Source: Deltaproteobacteria bacterium
GTDB taxonomy: Bacteria > Desulfobacterota > DSM-4660 > Desulfatiglandales > B25-G16
DNA: 8,389 nucleotides
Reading direction: 5' to 3'
Assembly (NCBI GenBank): GCA_003646935.1
Contig: QMLW01000058.1
Span: 1-8,389 of the forward strand
Part shown: piece by piece, positions 1 to 6,585 of the stretch
How the letters are laid out: every line of letters starts with the position of its first letter
How positions within the stretch are numbered: position 1 is the stretch's first letter
Notes under the pieces: generated by a model
Told to the model about the DNA's origin: nothing
Database searches by the model: none
What the model saw: the letters and a program-made list of their open reading frames with translations, nothing else
Translations under genes and position numbers: made by a program

Positions 1-853
1 ATTCGCACCTCTTTTTAATCAGCCTTTGAACTCTGCGCCTGGTTTCCTTTGAAAACGTTCTTATTGTTCCGGACATTGTCACCTCTTTTGCAATCACATT
101 ATGTGCTTCTCCCCCCCAAATCCGCCCGATGCTGACGACCTTTGGGTCGAGGGCATCGGTTTCCCTTGTGACTATCGCCTGGATCGAGCTGATGACCTGT
201 GATGCTATGACAATGGAATCGACCGCTTCATAAGGTCTGGCAGCATGACCGCTCTTACCGGTGATGCATATCTCAATCTGGTCTGTTGCAGCTGTTATCA
301 CGCCCTCTTTTATTGCTACCATTCCTGATGGAAATCTTGGAAGAAGATGAAGCCCAACTATGGCATGTACCGCGGGGTTTTTTAAGACACCCTGGCAAAT
401 GAGAGTTGAGGCTCCACCCTCTGGAATCTCCTCTCCGGGTTGAAAAATGAGTTTTATGGTTCCCCGTAAAGATTGCCTTAACCTGGCTAAAATAGCTGCT
501 GCACCCAATAATATACTCATATGTGCATCATGACCGCATGCATGCATGACTCCTGAATTCCTGGATCTATAAGGGACCTCATTCTCCTCGGTGATGGGAA
601 GGGCATCCATATCCGCCCTTAGGGCAATGGTCTTTCCCTTTTTTTCTCCTCTGATAAGTCCTACAACCCCCGTGCCTCCGATCCCCGGGGCAGCCTGAAT
701 GTTCAAACGTGTGAGTTCCTCCAGAATCCTTTTGGATGTCCTGAATTCTCTAAATCCCAGCTCAGGATACATATGAAAATCCCGTCTCCATTGAATGAGC
801 CGATTCTCAAGATCAAAGGCCATCTGTAAAAGTTGGGGTGTCATTCTCTCCAT
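1..853 (-). CDS. M20D family metallo-amidohydrolase (N-acyl amino acid / hippurate hydrolase-like), C-terminus cut off
   Basis: Reading the minus strand from ATG at 853 gives 284 open codons to the window edge. Family members are about 380-400 residues, so roughly the last 100, including the final metal-binding His, lie outside. Visible M20D motifs are DMDALPI (81-87), MHACGHDAH (103-111, with metal-ligand candidates Cys106 and His108), QPGEE (138-142, Glu141 the likely general base and Glu142 a metal ligand), GLHLLP (167-172, His169) and GHAARP (202-207), which opens the lid/dimerisation domain. The family hydrolyses amide bonds of N-acyl amino acids, aromatic conjugates or small peptides in the cytoplasm using a binuclear metal site. 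AAGGA at 864-868 lies 10 nt before the start. The gene follows dppF by 128 nt of AT-rich DNA with no convincing terminator or promoter, so co-transcription with the importer is plausible. The exact substrate cannot be read from the sequence. Confidence 0.9.
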   Translation of the reverse strand, partial: MERMTPQLLQMAFDLENRLIQWRRDFHMYPELGFREFRTSKRILEELTRLNIQAAPGIGGTGVVGLIRGEKKGKTIALRADMDALPITEENEVPYRSRNSGVMHACGHDAHMSILLGAAAILARLRQSLRGTIKLIFQPGEEIPEGGASTLICQGVLKNPAVHAIVGLHLLPRFPSGMVAIKEGVITAATDQIEICITGKSGHAARPYEAVDSIVIASQVISSIQAIVTRETDALDPKVVSIGRIWGGEAHNVIAKEVTMSGTIRTFSKETRRRVQRLIKKRCE

Positions 854-981
854 CAATCACAAATCCTTTTGAGTGATTTCTTATTTACTTAATAGCTTGT
901 GGACTCATAAATACTAACTAAACTCTAAATCCGAAATTTCAAAATATTATTGCGTATGTTCATTATGCCCTACTATCTGAC

Positions 982-1956
982 CTATGTAATTTTAAGGCAG
1001 GCAACTTGATGATTCGGTTCCACCTCGACTAATTCCGGTTCCCTTTCACTGCAAGCATCAGTGGCATTAAAACATCTGTTTCGGAATAGGCACCCCTTTT
1101 CCAAACCAAGGAGATCAGCAACATCCCCCTCCAGAATGATGGCTTGCCGGGAAAACTCTGGGTCCGGTACAGGAATGGCCGACAGAAGGGCCTGTGTATA
1201 AGGATGAAGGGGATGATTGAAGATCATCTCGCAGGTTGCCATTTCGAGGATTTTCCCCAGATACATCACTGAAACCACATCGCTAATATGCTCAACCACC
1301 GAGAGGTCGTGAGATATAAAAAGGTAGGTAAGGCCAAATTCCTGCTGCAAATCCATAAGTAAATTCAGTATTTGAGCTCTGATAGAGACATCCAAGGCAG
1401 AGACAGGCTCATCCAGAATCACCAGCTTTGGATTGAGGGACAGGGCTCTGGCAATACCAATCCTCTGTCTCTGCCCACCACTGAATTCATGGGGGAATCG
1501 GCTGATGTGATCAGCACTCAATCCAACAACCTCAAGGAGCTCGGCTACCCGCTCCCTCCTGCCACGGGAGCGCGAAATTCCATGAACCAGCATAGGCTCT
1601 TCTATTATCTCGCCGACCCTCATCCTTGGATTCAAGGAGGCATAGGGATCTTGGAAAACTGCCTGTACATCCCGACAGTATTGCATCTTCTCCATTCCCG
1701 TAAAGGCATCGATGTTTTGTCCCTGAAAGATAATCTCACCATCAGTAATCTTATGCAATCTAAGAATGGATCTACCGGCAGTCGATTTCCCGCAGCCCGA
1801 CTCCCCTACCAGACCAAAGGTCTTTCCCTTGTTGAGGGAAAATGTTATTCCATCTAAGGCCTTGACTATCCTTGGCTTCCTGGAAAGGATGCCCTGCTTC
1901 CCAATCGTAAAATATTTCTTGAGATCCTTGATCTCTAGGATTGCTTCCCCATTCAT
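982..1956 (-). CDS. dppF: Peptide ABC transporter ATP-binding protein, OppF/DppF type
   Basis: This is one of two different nucleotide-binding subunits of the importer; it hydrolyses ATP on the cytoplasmic face. From ATG at 1956 (324 aa) the motifs are Walker A GESGCGKST (51-59), Q-loop Gln102, signature SGGQRQ (159-164), Walker B LVILDE (178-183), D-loop SALD (186-189) and switch His216. The HPYTQALL stretch and the C-terminal oligopeptide/dipeptide domain follow, with Cys289, 295, 302 and 320. The family is usually 320-330 aa, so it is full length. An in-frame GTG at 1968 would give 328 aa, but that codon sits inside the GGAGG ribosome-binding sequence. ATG at 1956 has GGAG 6 nt upstream and forms an ATGA overlap with the dppD stop, so translation is probably coupled. 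The dpp/opp name follows gene order; the substrate is set by the binding protein. Confidence 0.95.
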   Translation of the reverse strand: MNGEAILEIKDLKKYFTIGKQGILSRKPRIVKALDGITFSLNKGKTFGLVGESGCGKSTAGRSILRLHKITDGEIIFQGQNIDAFTGMEKMQYCRDVQAVFQDPYASLNPRMRVGEIIEEPMLVHGISRSRGRRERVAELLEVVGLSADHISRFPHEFSGGQRQRIGIARALSLNPKLVILDEPVSALDVSIRAQILNLLMDLQQEFGLTYLFISHDLSVVEHISDVVSVMYLGKILEMATCEMIFNHPLHPYTQALLSAIPVPDPEFSRQAIILEGDVADLLGLEKGCLFRNRCFNATDACSEREPELVEVEPNHQVACLKIT

Positions 1957-2933
1957 ATTTCTCTCCACCTCCAGCAGGAGATAAAATGTTCTTTATCTAC
2001 TGGCTCTATTGGTGGATAGTCACAGGAGCATCTTTCAACAGAATAGTCGCATCGCGGCTCAAACGGACATCCCTTAGGTAGGTTGAGGAGATCCGGGGGC
2101 TGACCCTTTATACTGGCAAGCCTTTGCTGTTTCTTGCCAAGGTGGGGAAGAGAATTGATTAGTCCTCTGGTATAAGGGTGTCTGTTTCCCTTAAACAATG
2201 TCTTAACATCTGCCCTTTCGACGATTTTCCCTGCATACATGACCAGCACATAATCACAAAATTTGGCAATGACCCCCAGGTCATGGGTGATCAGGATAAT
2301 AGAGGTATTGTAGTGCTGGCGTATCTCCATCATCAACTTCAAGATCTGGGCCTGGATAGTAACGTCCAGGGCTGTTGTTGGTTCATCGGCAATTAGGATC
2401 TCCGGCTGACAGGCCAGGGCCATGGAGATCATAGCCCGCTGCTTCATTCCACCGCTAAATTGATGTGGATAAGAATTGATACGGGTTTCTGGCTCCCGAA
2501 TGTGCACGAGCTTAAGCATTTCGATGATCTTTTCCGTTAAATCATCTCCTGTCAAGTTTTGACGTCTTCTGATGGCCTCTGCAATCTGGTTTCCAATCTT
2601 GAAAACCGGATTCAATGAGGTCATGGGATCCTGGGAAATCATGAACAATTTCTTCCCTCTATACTGTCTCATTTCCTTTTGGGATTTTTTAACCAGGTCT
2701 TCTTCTCCATACCATATCTCCCCCTCCACGATCCGCCCTGCTGGTTTGGGCACCAGTTGCAATATGGAAAGCGAGGTTACACTCTTTCCGCTACCTGATT
2801 CACCCACGATCCCGAGTGCCTGGCCCTTTCTCAAATAGAAGCTCACCCCATCGACAGCTTTTACCACCCCTAAGTTCGTAAAGAAATGGGTCTTTAGATT
2901 CCTTACATCCAATACCTTTTCGTTTCCGTTCAT
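1953..2933 (-). CDS. dppD: Peptide ABC transporter ATP-binding protein, OppD/DppD type
   Basis: This is the partner ATPase of DppF, acting on the inner face of the membrane. From ATG at 2933 (326 aa): Walker A GESGSGKS (44-51), Q-loop Gln101, signature SGGMKQR (160-166; the Met-Lys variant is typical of the OppD branch), Walker B ILIADE (179-184), TTALD (186-190) and switch His217. HPYTRGL and the C-terminal domain follow, with GCPFEPRC and cysteines 289, 295, 302 and 320 in the same spacing as in DppF. A longer reading from TTG at 2990 adds 19 residues lying wholly inside the dppC coding end and was not chosen. The ATG shares one base with the dppC stop (TAATG), and AGAGG lies 9 nt upstream. 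Length is normal and all ATPase motifs are intact. Confidence 0.95.
   Translation of the reverse strand: MNGNEKVLDVRNLKTHFFTNLGVVKAVDGVSFYLRKGQALGIVGESGSGKSVTSLSILQLVPKPAGRIVEGEIWYGEEDLVKKSQKEMRQYRGKKLFMISQDPMTSLNPVFKIGNQIAEAIRRRQNLTGDDLTEKIIEMLKLVHIREPETRINSYPHQFSGGMKQRAMISMALACQPEILIADEPTTALDVTIQAQILKLMMEIRQHYNTSIILITHDLGVIAKFCDYVLVMYAGKIVERADVKTLFKGNRHPYTRGLINSLPHLGKKQQRLASIKGQPPDLLNLPKGCPFEPRCDYSVERCSCDYPPIEPVDKEHFISCWRWREI
1961..1972 (-). promoter_or_regulatory. Ribosome-binding site that fixes the dppF start
   Basis: The minus strand reads GGAGGTGGAGAG inside the last codons of dppD. GGAG at 1966-1963 is 6 nt, and GGAGG at 1972-1968 is 11 nt, before ATG at 1956. The alternative GTG start overlaps this tract and so would have no usable site of its own. 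Confidence 0.75.
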
Positions 2934-3802
2934 TATCTCTTGCCTCTGACCGCGGCGCGTTGTCTCGGGTCCAACATATCCCTGAGCCAATCACCCACAA
3001 GGTTGGTGCCCAATACGACCAGCATAATCGCAAAACCTGGGAAGGTTGCCAGCCACCACGCATAGGTAAGATATTGTCTGCCGTCTGCCAGCATTATCCC
3101 CCAGGAGGGTGTTGGCGGCTGTACCCCAAGGCCCAGGAAACTTAAAGCAGCCTCGAAGATAATGATTCGCCCAAGCATCAGGGTGCCCAAAACGATCAAG
3201 GAATTTACGACACTGGGGAAGATATGTTTCAGGAGGATCCTGTAAGTGCTGCATCCAGCTATCCTCGCCAGGTCGACGAATTCATTCTCTTTAATGCTCA
3301 ACACTTCTCCCCTGACAACCCTTGCATAATCGACCCAGGAGGTTATTCCGATGACGATGATGATGTTTCTCAGGCTAGGGCCCAGCGCCCCGATGAGCGC
3401 TAAGGCAATAAGGATATATGGCATTGAAAGTTGAATATCGACCAATCTCATGATTACTGAATCCATCCTGCCGCCAAAATATCCGGAGATGAGCCCAAGG
3501 CATGTCCCTATGAAGCCTGATATGGCCACAGCCATAAACCCAACTACCAGTGATATCCTGGCCCCAAAGATAATTCTGCTCAGGATGTCCCTCCCCAGCT
3601 CATCCGTTCCCAGGAAATGATCCCAGGTTCCACCTTCAAACCAGAAGGGTGGTCTCAAGGCCTGGATGATATCCTGATCGACTGGGCTGTGGGGGGCTAT
3701 AAATTCTGAGAAAAGAGCCCCCATGACTAGCATGAAAAGGATGGCCAATCCTCCCAAAGGGGCATTTTTCATATGGGCCCATATTTTACTTAATTGAGGC
3801 AA
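2933..3802 (-). CDS. dppC: Peptide ABC transporter permease, DppC/OppC type
   Basis: This is one of two inner-membrane subunits forming the translocation path. The 289-aa product has a first membrane segment near 16-36, then the extracytoplasmic stretch ending in the DppC-typical GTDELGRDILSR (65-76), and further hydrophobic segments near 85-107, 129-155, 200-218 and 253-270. The cytoplasmic EAA-type coupling loop is at about 174-197 (EFVDLARIAG, then KHIFP), which contacts an ATPase. The tail carries EAALSFLGLG (217-226) followed by a PPTPSWG stretch, a hallmark of this subunit. The start is TTG at 3802: AGGGG at 3814-3810 is 7 nt upstream, and the next in-frame ATG (3772, codon 11) has no comparable site. 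It lies 13 nt downstream of dppB and overlaps dppD by one base. Confidence 0.93.
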   Translation of the reverse strand: MPQLSKIWAHMKNAPLGGLAILFMLVMGALFSEFIAPHSPVDQDIIQALRPPFWFEGGTWDHFLGTDELGRDILSRIIFGARISLVVGFMAVAISGFIGTCLGLISGYFGGRMDSVIMRLVDIQLSMPYILIALALIGALGPSLRNIIIVIGITSWVDYARVVRGEVLSIKENEFVDLARIAGCSTYRILLKHIFPSVVNSLIVLGTLMLGRIIIFEAALSFLGLGVQPPTPSWGIMLADGRQYLTYAWWLATFPGFAIMLVVLGTNLVGDWLRDMLDPRQRAAVRGKR

Positions 3803-3815
3803 GGCTAAGCCCCTG

Positions 3816-4733
3816 CTATTTATACTTAATCCTTGGATCCAAATACGTATAGATAATATCTACCAGGAAATTTATGCCCACAAAAATCACCGAAGTCACA
3901 AACACGGCAGTCTGAACCACTGGGAAATCCCTGTTGTATATGGCCTGCACTGCCATCCTGCCAACTCCCGGCCAGCTAAAGATCGTCTCTGTAATAACCG
4001 CCCCGCTGAGCATTCTGCCAAACTGCAAGGAGGTCATGGTGAGTACCGGAATGGATGCATTTTTAAAGGCGTGTTTGAGAACGACGATATACTCCGTTAG
4101 TCCTTTGATCCTTGCCGTTCTGACGTAATCGGTGTCAAGGACATCGAGCATGCTGGAGCGAGTGAATCGGGCAATGGCTGCTGTGGAAAACAATCCTAAA
4201 GTGATAGCCGGCAGTATTAGATGCTTAATCCCTCCCCTTCCTGTTGAAGGCAGCCATCCTAATGTCACTGCGAATAAAAGGATCAACATCAGGCCAGCCC
4301 AGTATACCGGGATCGACTGCCCCAAAAGGGCGAATGTCATGCCTAGCCTGTCATAGTTGGATCGCGGCCTTATGGCAGAGATAATTCCAACTGGAAGGGC
4401 AATAACGATTGATAAGATCATTGCCGCTATAGTTAATTCAATAGTAGCCGGCAATGCCCCTATTATTAAGGAGAATGCGGAGGTTTGATGCCTGAAGGAT
4501 TGTCCAAAATCGCCATGGGCTATGTTTTTTAAAAATCCGAGATACTGAACATAAATGGGCCTATCCAATCCCAACTGATTCCGGAGTAGCTCTTTCTCCT
4601 CTGGTCCGGCTTCCGGAGGCAAAAGAAGATCAGTGGGGTCACCGGTGAGATGGGTAATGATGAAGACAATAACGCTGATTCCAAGGATGACAATGAGGGA
4701 CTGAAAAAACCTCTTTATGATATAGCGCTGCAT
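3816..4733 (-). CDS. dppB: Peptide ABC transporter permease, DppB/OppB type
   Basis: This is the other membrane subunit of the importer, pairing with DppC. The 305-aa product opens with the usual short basic N-terminus and a first membrane helix (about 9-28). Other family traits are LGLDRPIYVQYL (54-65), the HGDFGQSF motif (73-80), helices near 98-120 and 133-157, the EAA-type cytoplasmic loop at about 202-225 (DYVRTARIKG, then KHAFKN), ETIFSWPGVG (249-258) and the terminal YLDPRIKY. Length matches the family. The ATG at 4733 has only a weak ribosome-binding sequence (TAGG about 11 nt upstream). A terminator and repeat sequences separate it from the binding-protein gene, so its expression probably depends on read-through or on a promoter I could not identify. 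Confidence 0.94.
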   Translation of the reverse strand: MQRYIIKRFFQSLIVILGISVIVFIITHLTGDPTDLLLPPEAGPEEKELLRNQLGLDRPIYVQYLGFLKNIAHGDFGQSFRHQTSAFSLIIGALPATIELTIAAMILSIVIALPVGIISAIRPRSNYDRLGMTFALLGQSIPVYWAGLMLILLFAVTLGWLPSTGRGGIKHLILPAITLGLFSTAAIARFTRSSMLDVLDTDYVRTARIKGLTEYIVVLKHAFKNASIPVLTMTSLQFGRMLSGAVITETIFSWPGVGRMAVQAIYNRDFPVVQTAVFVTSVIFVGINFLVDIIYTYLDPRIKYK

Positions 4734-4738
4734 AAATG

Positions 4739-4775
4739 AAGTGCCTAAAGTACTTAAAGTGAACTAAAGTGCCTA
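4739..4775. repeat. Short direct-repeat tract (TAAAGT units) in the spacer before dppB
   Basis: On the plus strand TAAAGT occurs at 4746-4751, 4755-4760 and 4765-4770, spaced 9 and 10 bp, close to one helical turn. The 9-bp unit AAGTGCCTA occurs at both ends (4739-4747 and 4767-4775), and AAGTACTT (4748-4755) is a perfect palindrome. The tract ends just upstream of the dppB start and occupies the place of its ribosome-binding site. It could be a dispersed intergenic repeat, a slippage product or a regulator-binding array; sequence alone does not decide. Confidence 0.6.
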
Positions 4776-4785
4776 TACTCCAATT

Positions 4786-4848
4786 GTGCGTGCAGCGCAG
4801 GCGCTTGCGCCGCGTGAGCGAAGCGAACTAAGTTCTAGCTAACCGCAC
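4786..4848. repeat. GC-rich palindromic intergenic element
   Basis: This 63-bp segment is bounded by GTGCG (4786-4790) and its inverse CGCAC (4844-4848). Inside is the near-palindrome at 4795-4810 (14 of 16 positions symmetric), which contains GGCGC-TT-GCGCC (4800-4811), and a smaller inverted repeat GAACT-A-AGTTC (4825-4835). Its first half is much richer in G+C than the AT-rich spacer around it. The structure resembles REP/BIME-type extragenic palindromes, but no second copy is visible here, so dispersal is unproven. Confidence 0.45.
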
Positions 4849-4853
4849 AGATC

Positions 4854-4890
4854 AAAAAACTGTGCCGCAGCCATCAAGAACTGCGGCACA
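4854..4890 (-). terminator. Intrinsic terminator / attenuator after the binding-protein gene
   Basis: On the minus strand, 12 nt after the binding-protein stop codon, a perfect 10-bp stem (arms 4890-4881 and 4870-4861, TGTGCCGCAG type) encloses a 10-nt loop and is followed by G and six T residues (4859-4854). This is a textbook Rho-independent terminator in the direction of the operon. Because dppBCDF lie downstream on the same strand, it probably reduces read-through so that the binding protein is more abundant than the membrane complex, and it may also stabilise the upstream mRNA 3' end. Confidence 0.9.
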
Positions 4891-4902
4891 ACCTCAGGTA
4901 AA

Positions 4903-6438
4903 TTATTTGGTAAGTATAAGGTTATCGCAATCCATTCTTTCACTGCCCGCACTCTGACGGAAGTTTGCAACTGTATCCCGCACACCGTAATTATCTACCT
5001 GCTGGTAGAGAAATATCCATGGGGCTTCATCTTTGATCAACTCGAGGATTTCTTCATATTGTTTCTTCCGCTTCTCAGGGTCCATTTGATACCTTGCCTC
5101 CATGAGCATCTTATCCAGGTCCGGATTTGAGTAATTGGAATACGTACTCTTGGAGATGAATAGGGGCACGAGAGTACCATCTGCATCGTACATGGTGTTT
5201 CCCCATCCAAGCAAATACAGCGGTTCCACCTCATGTGCCTTTCTCACCTTCTCATATTGACCCCACTCATAGACCTTGAGCTTGGCCTTTATTCCCACCT
5301 TTGCAAGCATACCCGAGATGGCCTCGGCGATCTGCTTATCCATCAGGTATCTTCCGCTCCCGGTTGCAAATTCCGTCTCAAATCCGTTAGGGTAGCCAGC
5401 CTCTGCCAGCAAACTTTTGGCCTTGTCCGGATCATAGGGATAAGGTTCGATGGAGGGATCATATCCGAATGCCACGGGAATCAGTGGTGTTGCCAACTGC
5501 TCTCCGCTTCCCATAAGGACGTGTTTAATCAGGCTCTGTTTGTCTACAGCATAGTTTAGGGCCTGGCGAACCTTTTTTTTCATCAGAGGTCCAGCCTTCT
5601 CTGAATCAAGGAGGTTGAAACCGATAAAGATCACCCTTCCGCTGGGTCCGGATATAACATCTATCTTGGGATCTTTCTTCAATTTAGGGATCATAAAGGG
5701 GGGTACGTTGGTCGCGATATCGACCTCCCCTGTCTGCAATGCTGCCATTCTCGATCCTGTTTCGGGTATCACTTTGAAGATTAACGTCTTTATGGCAGCA
5801 GGTCTATCACCCCAGTAATTATCGTTGGCCTCAAGCTCGACGTAGTCGTTTTTCACCCACTTAACGAACCTGTAACGGCCTGATCCTACTGGATGCTTGG
5901 CAAAGTATTCATCTCCATGTTCCCTGATATATCTTTCTGGAACGATGAAGGCAGCAAAGGATGCTCGAGAGGGAAGCACTGGGTCTGGTTTCTTTGTAAT
6001 CACCCTGACCGTATAATCATCGATAACCTGGACCTCCTTTATCCCTCTGAAAAAGACGCGAAAGGGGTTTCTGGTCTTTGGATCCCTCATTCTATCGTAG
6101 CTGAATTTGACATCCCTGGCGGTGAGAGGATCTCCATTGTGGAATTTAACCCCCTTTCTCAGCTTGAATTCCCAGGTGACCGGGTCTATGCTTTTATAAG
6201 AGGTGGCCAGGGCCAATTTTTGTTTGCCTTCCCAGGTTCTTCTTATCAGAAGGTCATACATGGTCAGGCAGGCATTGATGAATATTGCTGATCCGCCTTT
6301 ATGGGGATCAAGGGTTGTGGTTTCTGCCCCTTGGGCTATCACGATCTTGCCCTTTGCAGCAGCTGAGGCCATCGCTGCCGAAATGAAAGAAAAAACCATT
6401 AATGATACCAAAAATGTTAATATTATTGTTTTTTTCAT
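4903..6438 (-). CDS. Periplasmic peptide-binding protein, SBP family 5 (DppA/OppA-like)
   Basis: The 511-aa product is the extracytoplasmic receptor that delivers ligand to the DppBC permeases. It starts with a signal peptide: Lys2-Lys3, a hydrophobic core at about 5-22 and Ala-rich cleavage sites (after Ala24 or Ala26). There is no lipobox Cys, so it should be soluble in the periplasm. Family-5 hallmarks are LDPHKGG (43-49), the WEFKLRKGVKFHNGDPLTARDV region (89-110), GSGRYRFVKW (185-194) with EANDNYWG (203-210), GFNL (273-276), RQALNYAVDK (291-300) and GWGNTMYDADGTL (411-423), where the acidic pair could face a substrate amino group. Length is normal. AAGGGGG lies 7 nt before the ATG. This gene is separated from tdh by 147 nt and from dppB by a terminator. 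Ligand (dipeptide, longer peptide or N-acyl amino acid) cannot be assigned, so no symbol is given. Confidence 0.95.
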   Translation of the reverse strand: MKKTIILTFLVSLMVFSFISAAMASAAAKGKIVIAQGAETTTLDPHKGGSAIFINACLTMYDLLIRRTWEGKQKLALATSYKSIDPVTWEFKLRKGVKFHNGDPLTARDVKFSYDRMRDPKTRNPFRVFFRGIKEVQVIDDYTVRVITKKPDPVLPSRASFAAFIVPERYIREHGDEYFAKHPVGSGRYRFVKWVKNDYVELEANDNYWGDRPAAIKTLIFKVIPETGSRMAALQTGEVDIATNVPPFMIPKLKKDPKIDVISGPSGRVIFIGFNLLDSEKAGPLMKKKVRQALNYAVDKQSLIKHVLMGSGEQLATPLIPVAFGYDPSIEPYPYDPDKAKSLLAEAGYPNGFETEFATGSGRYLMDKQIAEAISGMLAKVGIKAKLKVYEWGQYEKVRKAHEVEPLYLLGWGNTMYDADGTLVPLFISKSTYSNYSNPDLDKMLMEARYQMDPEKRKKQYEEILELIKDEAPWIFLYQQVDNYGVRDTVANFRQSAGSERMDCDNLILTK

Positions 6439-6490
6439 TTTATTTCCCCCTTCTTGTTTAAATGATTAGTCTTAAGTGTTTAACCGTCCA

Positions 6491-6539
6491 CTAATTACTT
6501 CTCTCGCTTTCTATCAATAAATATATCACCTCCTTTCTA
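6491..6539 (-). promoter_or_regulatory. Near-perfect Shine-Dalgarno tract with possible 8-codon leader ORF upstream of the binding-protein gene
   Basis: The minus strand carries AAAGGAGGTGAT at 6536-6525, complementary over 12 nt to the usual 16S rRNA 3' tail, but about 85 nt before the binding-protein start, which has its own site. Seven nt after it is TTG (6517), opening a short frame, Met-Ile-Glu-Ser-Glu-Arg-Ser-Asn, that stops with TAG at 6491. GTG within the tract is in the same frame. It could be a translated leader, a ribosome standby or mRNA-stabilising site, or coincidence. No attenuation-type residue run is seen in the mini-peptide. Confidence 0.35.
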
Positions 6540-6557
6540 GATACAAGAATATTCATG
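6519..6557 (-). promoter_or_regulatory. Candidate promoter and operator-like dyad upstream of the binding-protein gene
   Basis: CATGAATATTCTTG on the minus strand (6557-6544) is a 14-bp dyad with one mismatched pair around GAATATTC. Overlapping and just downstream, TTGTAT (6546-6541) and TATATT (6525-6520, 5 of 6 to the sigma-70 -10 consensus) are 15 bp apart, shorter than ideal. One half of the dyad, read on the plus strand (AGAATATT), fits the 5' half of the E. coli Lrp consensus, while the other half does not. With an Lrp-type gene two genes upstream, a regulatory role is reasonable but unproven. Confidence 0.25.
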
Positions 6558-6585
6558 AACCCCATCTTCTTTTTTCCATTTGATG

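Noticed and set aside
890..935. Weak hairpin and TTGAAA-type promoter hints between dppF and the amidohydrolase
   Set aside because: The stem needs several G-T pairs and has no T-run; the -10 match is poor. Not strong enough to annotate.
1372..1857. Plus-strand open frame of 161 codons (and other plus-strand frames at 1766-1984, 5233-5559, 5893-6291 and 8097-8333)
   Set aside because: All lie opposite well-identified minus-strand genes, show no recognisable domain and are explained as antisense shadows.
2800..3063. Minus-strand frames of 87 codons at 2800-3063 and 2991-3254
   Set aside because: They overlap dppC and dppD in another frame; the true genes have complete family motifs there.
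6525..6539. Plus-strand match to the 3' end of 16S rRNA (ATCACCTCCTTTCTA)
   Set aside because: The match does not extend into the conserved GGCTGG stretch before it, so it is not an rRNA remnant; it is kept only as an SD-like sequence on the minus strand.
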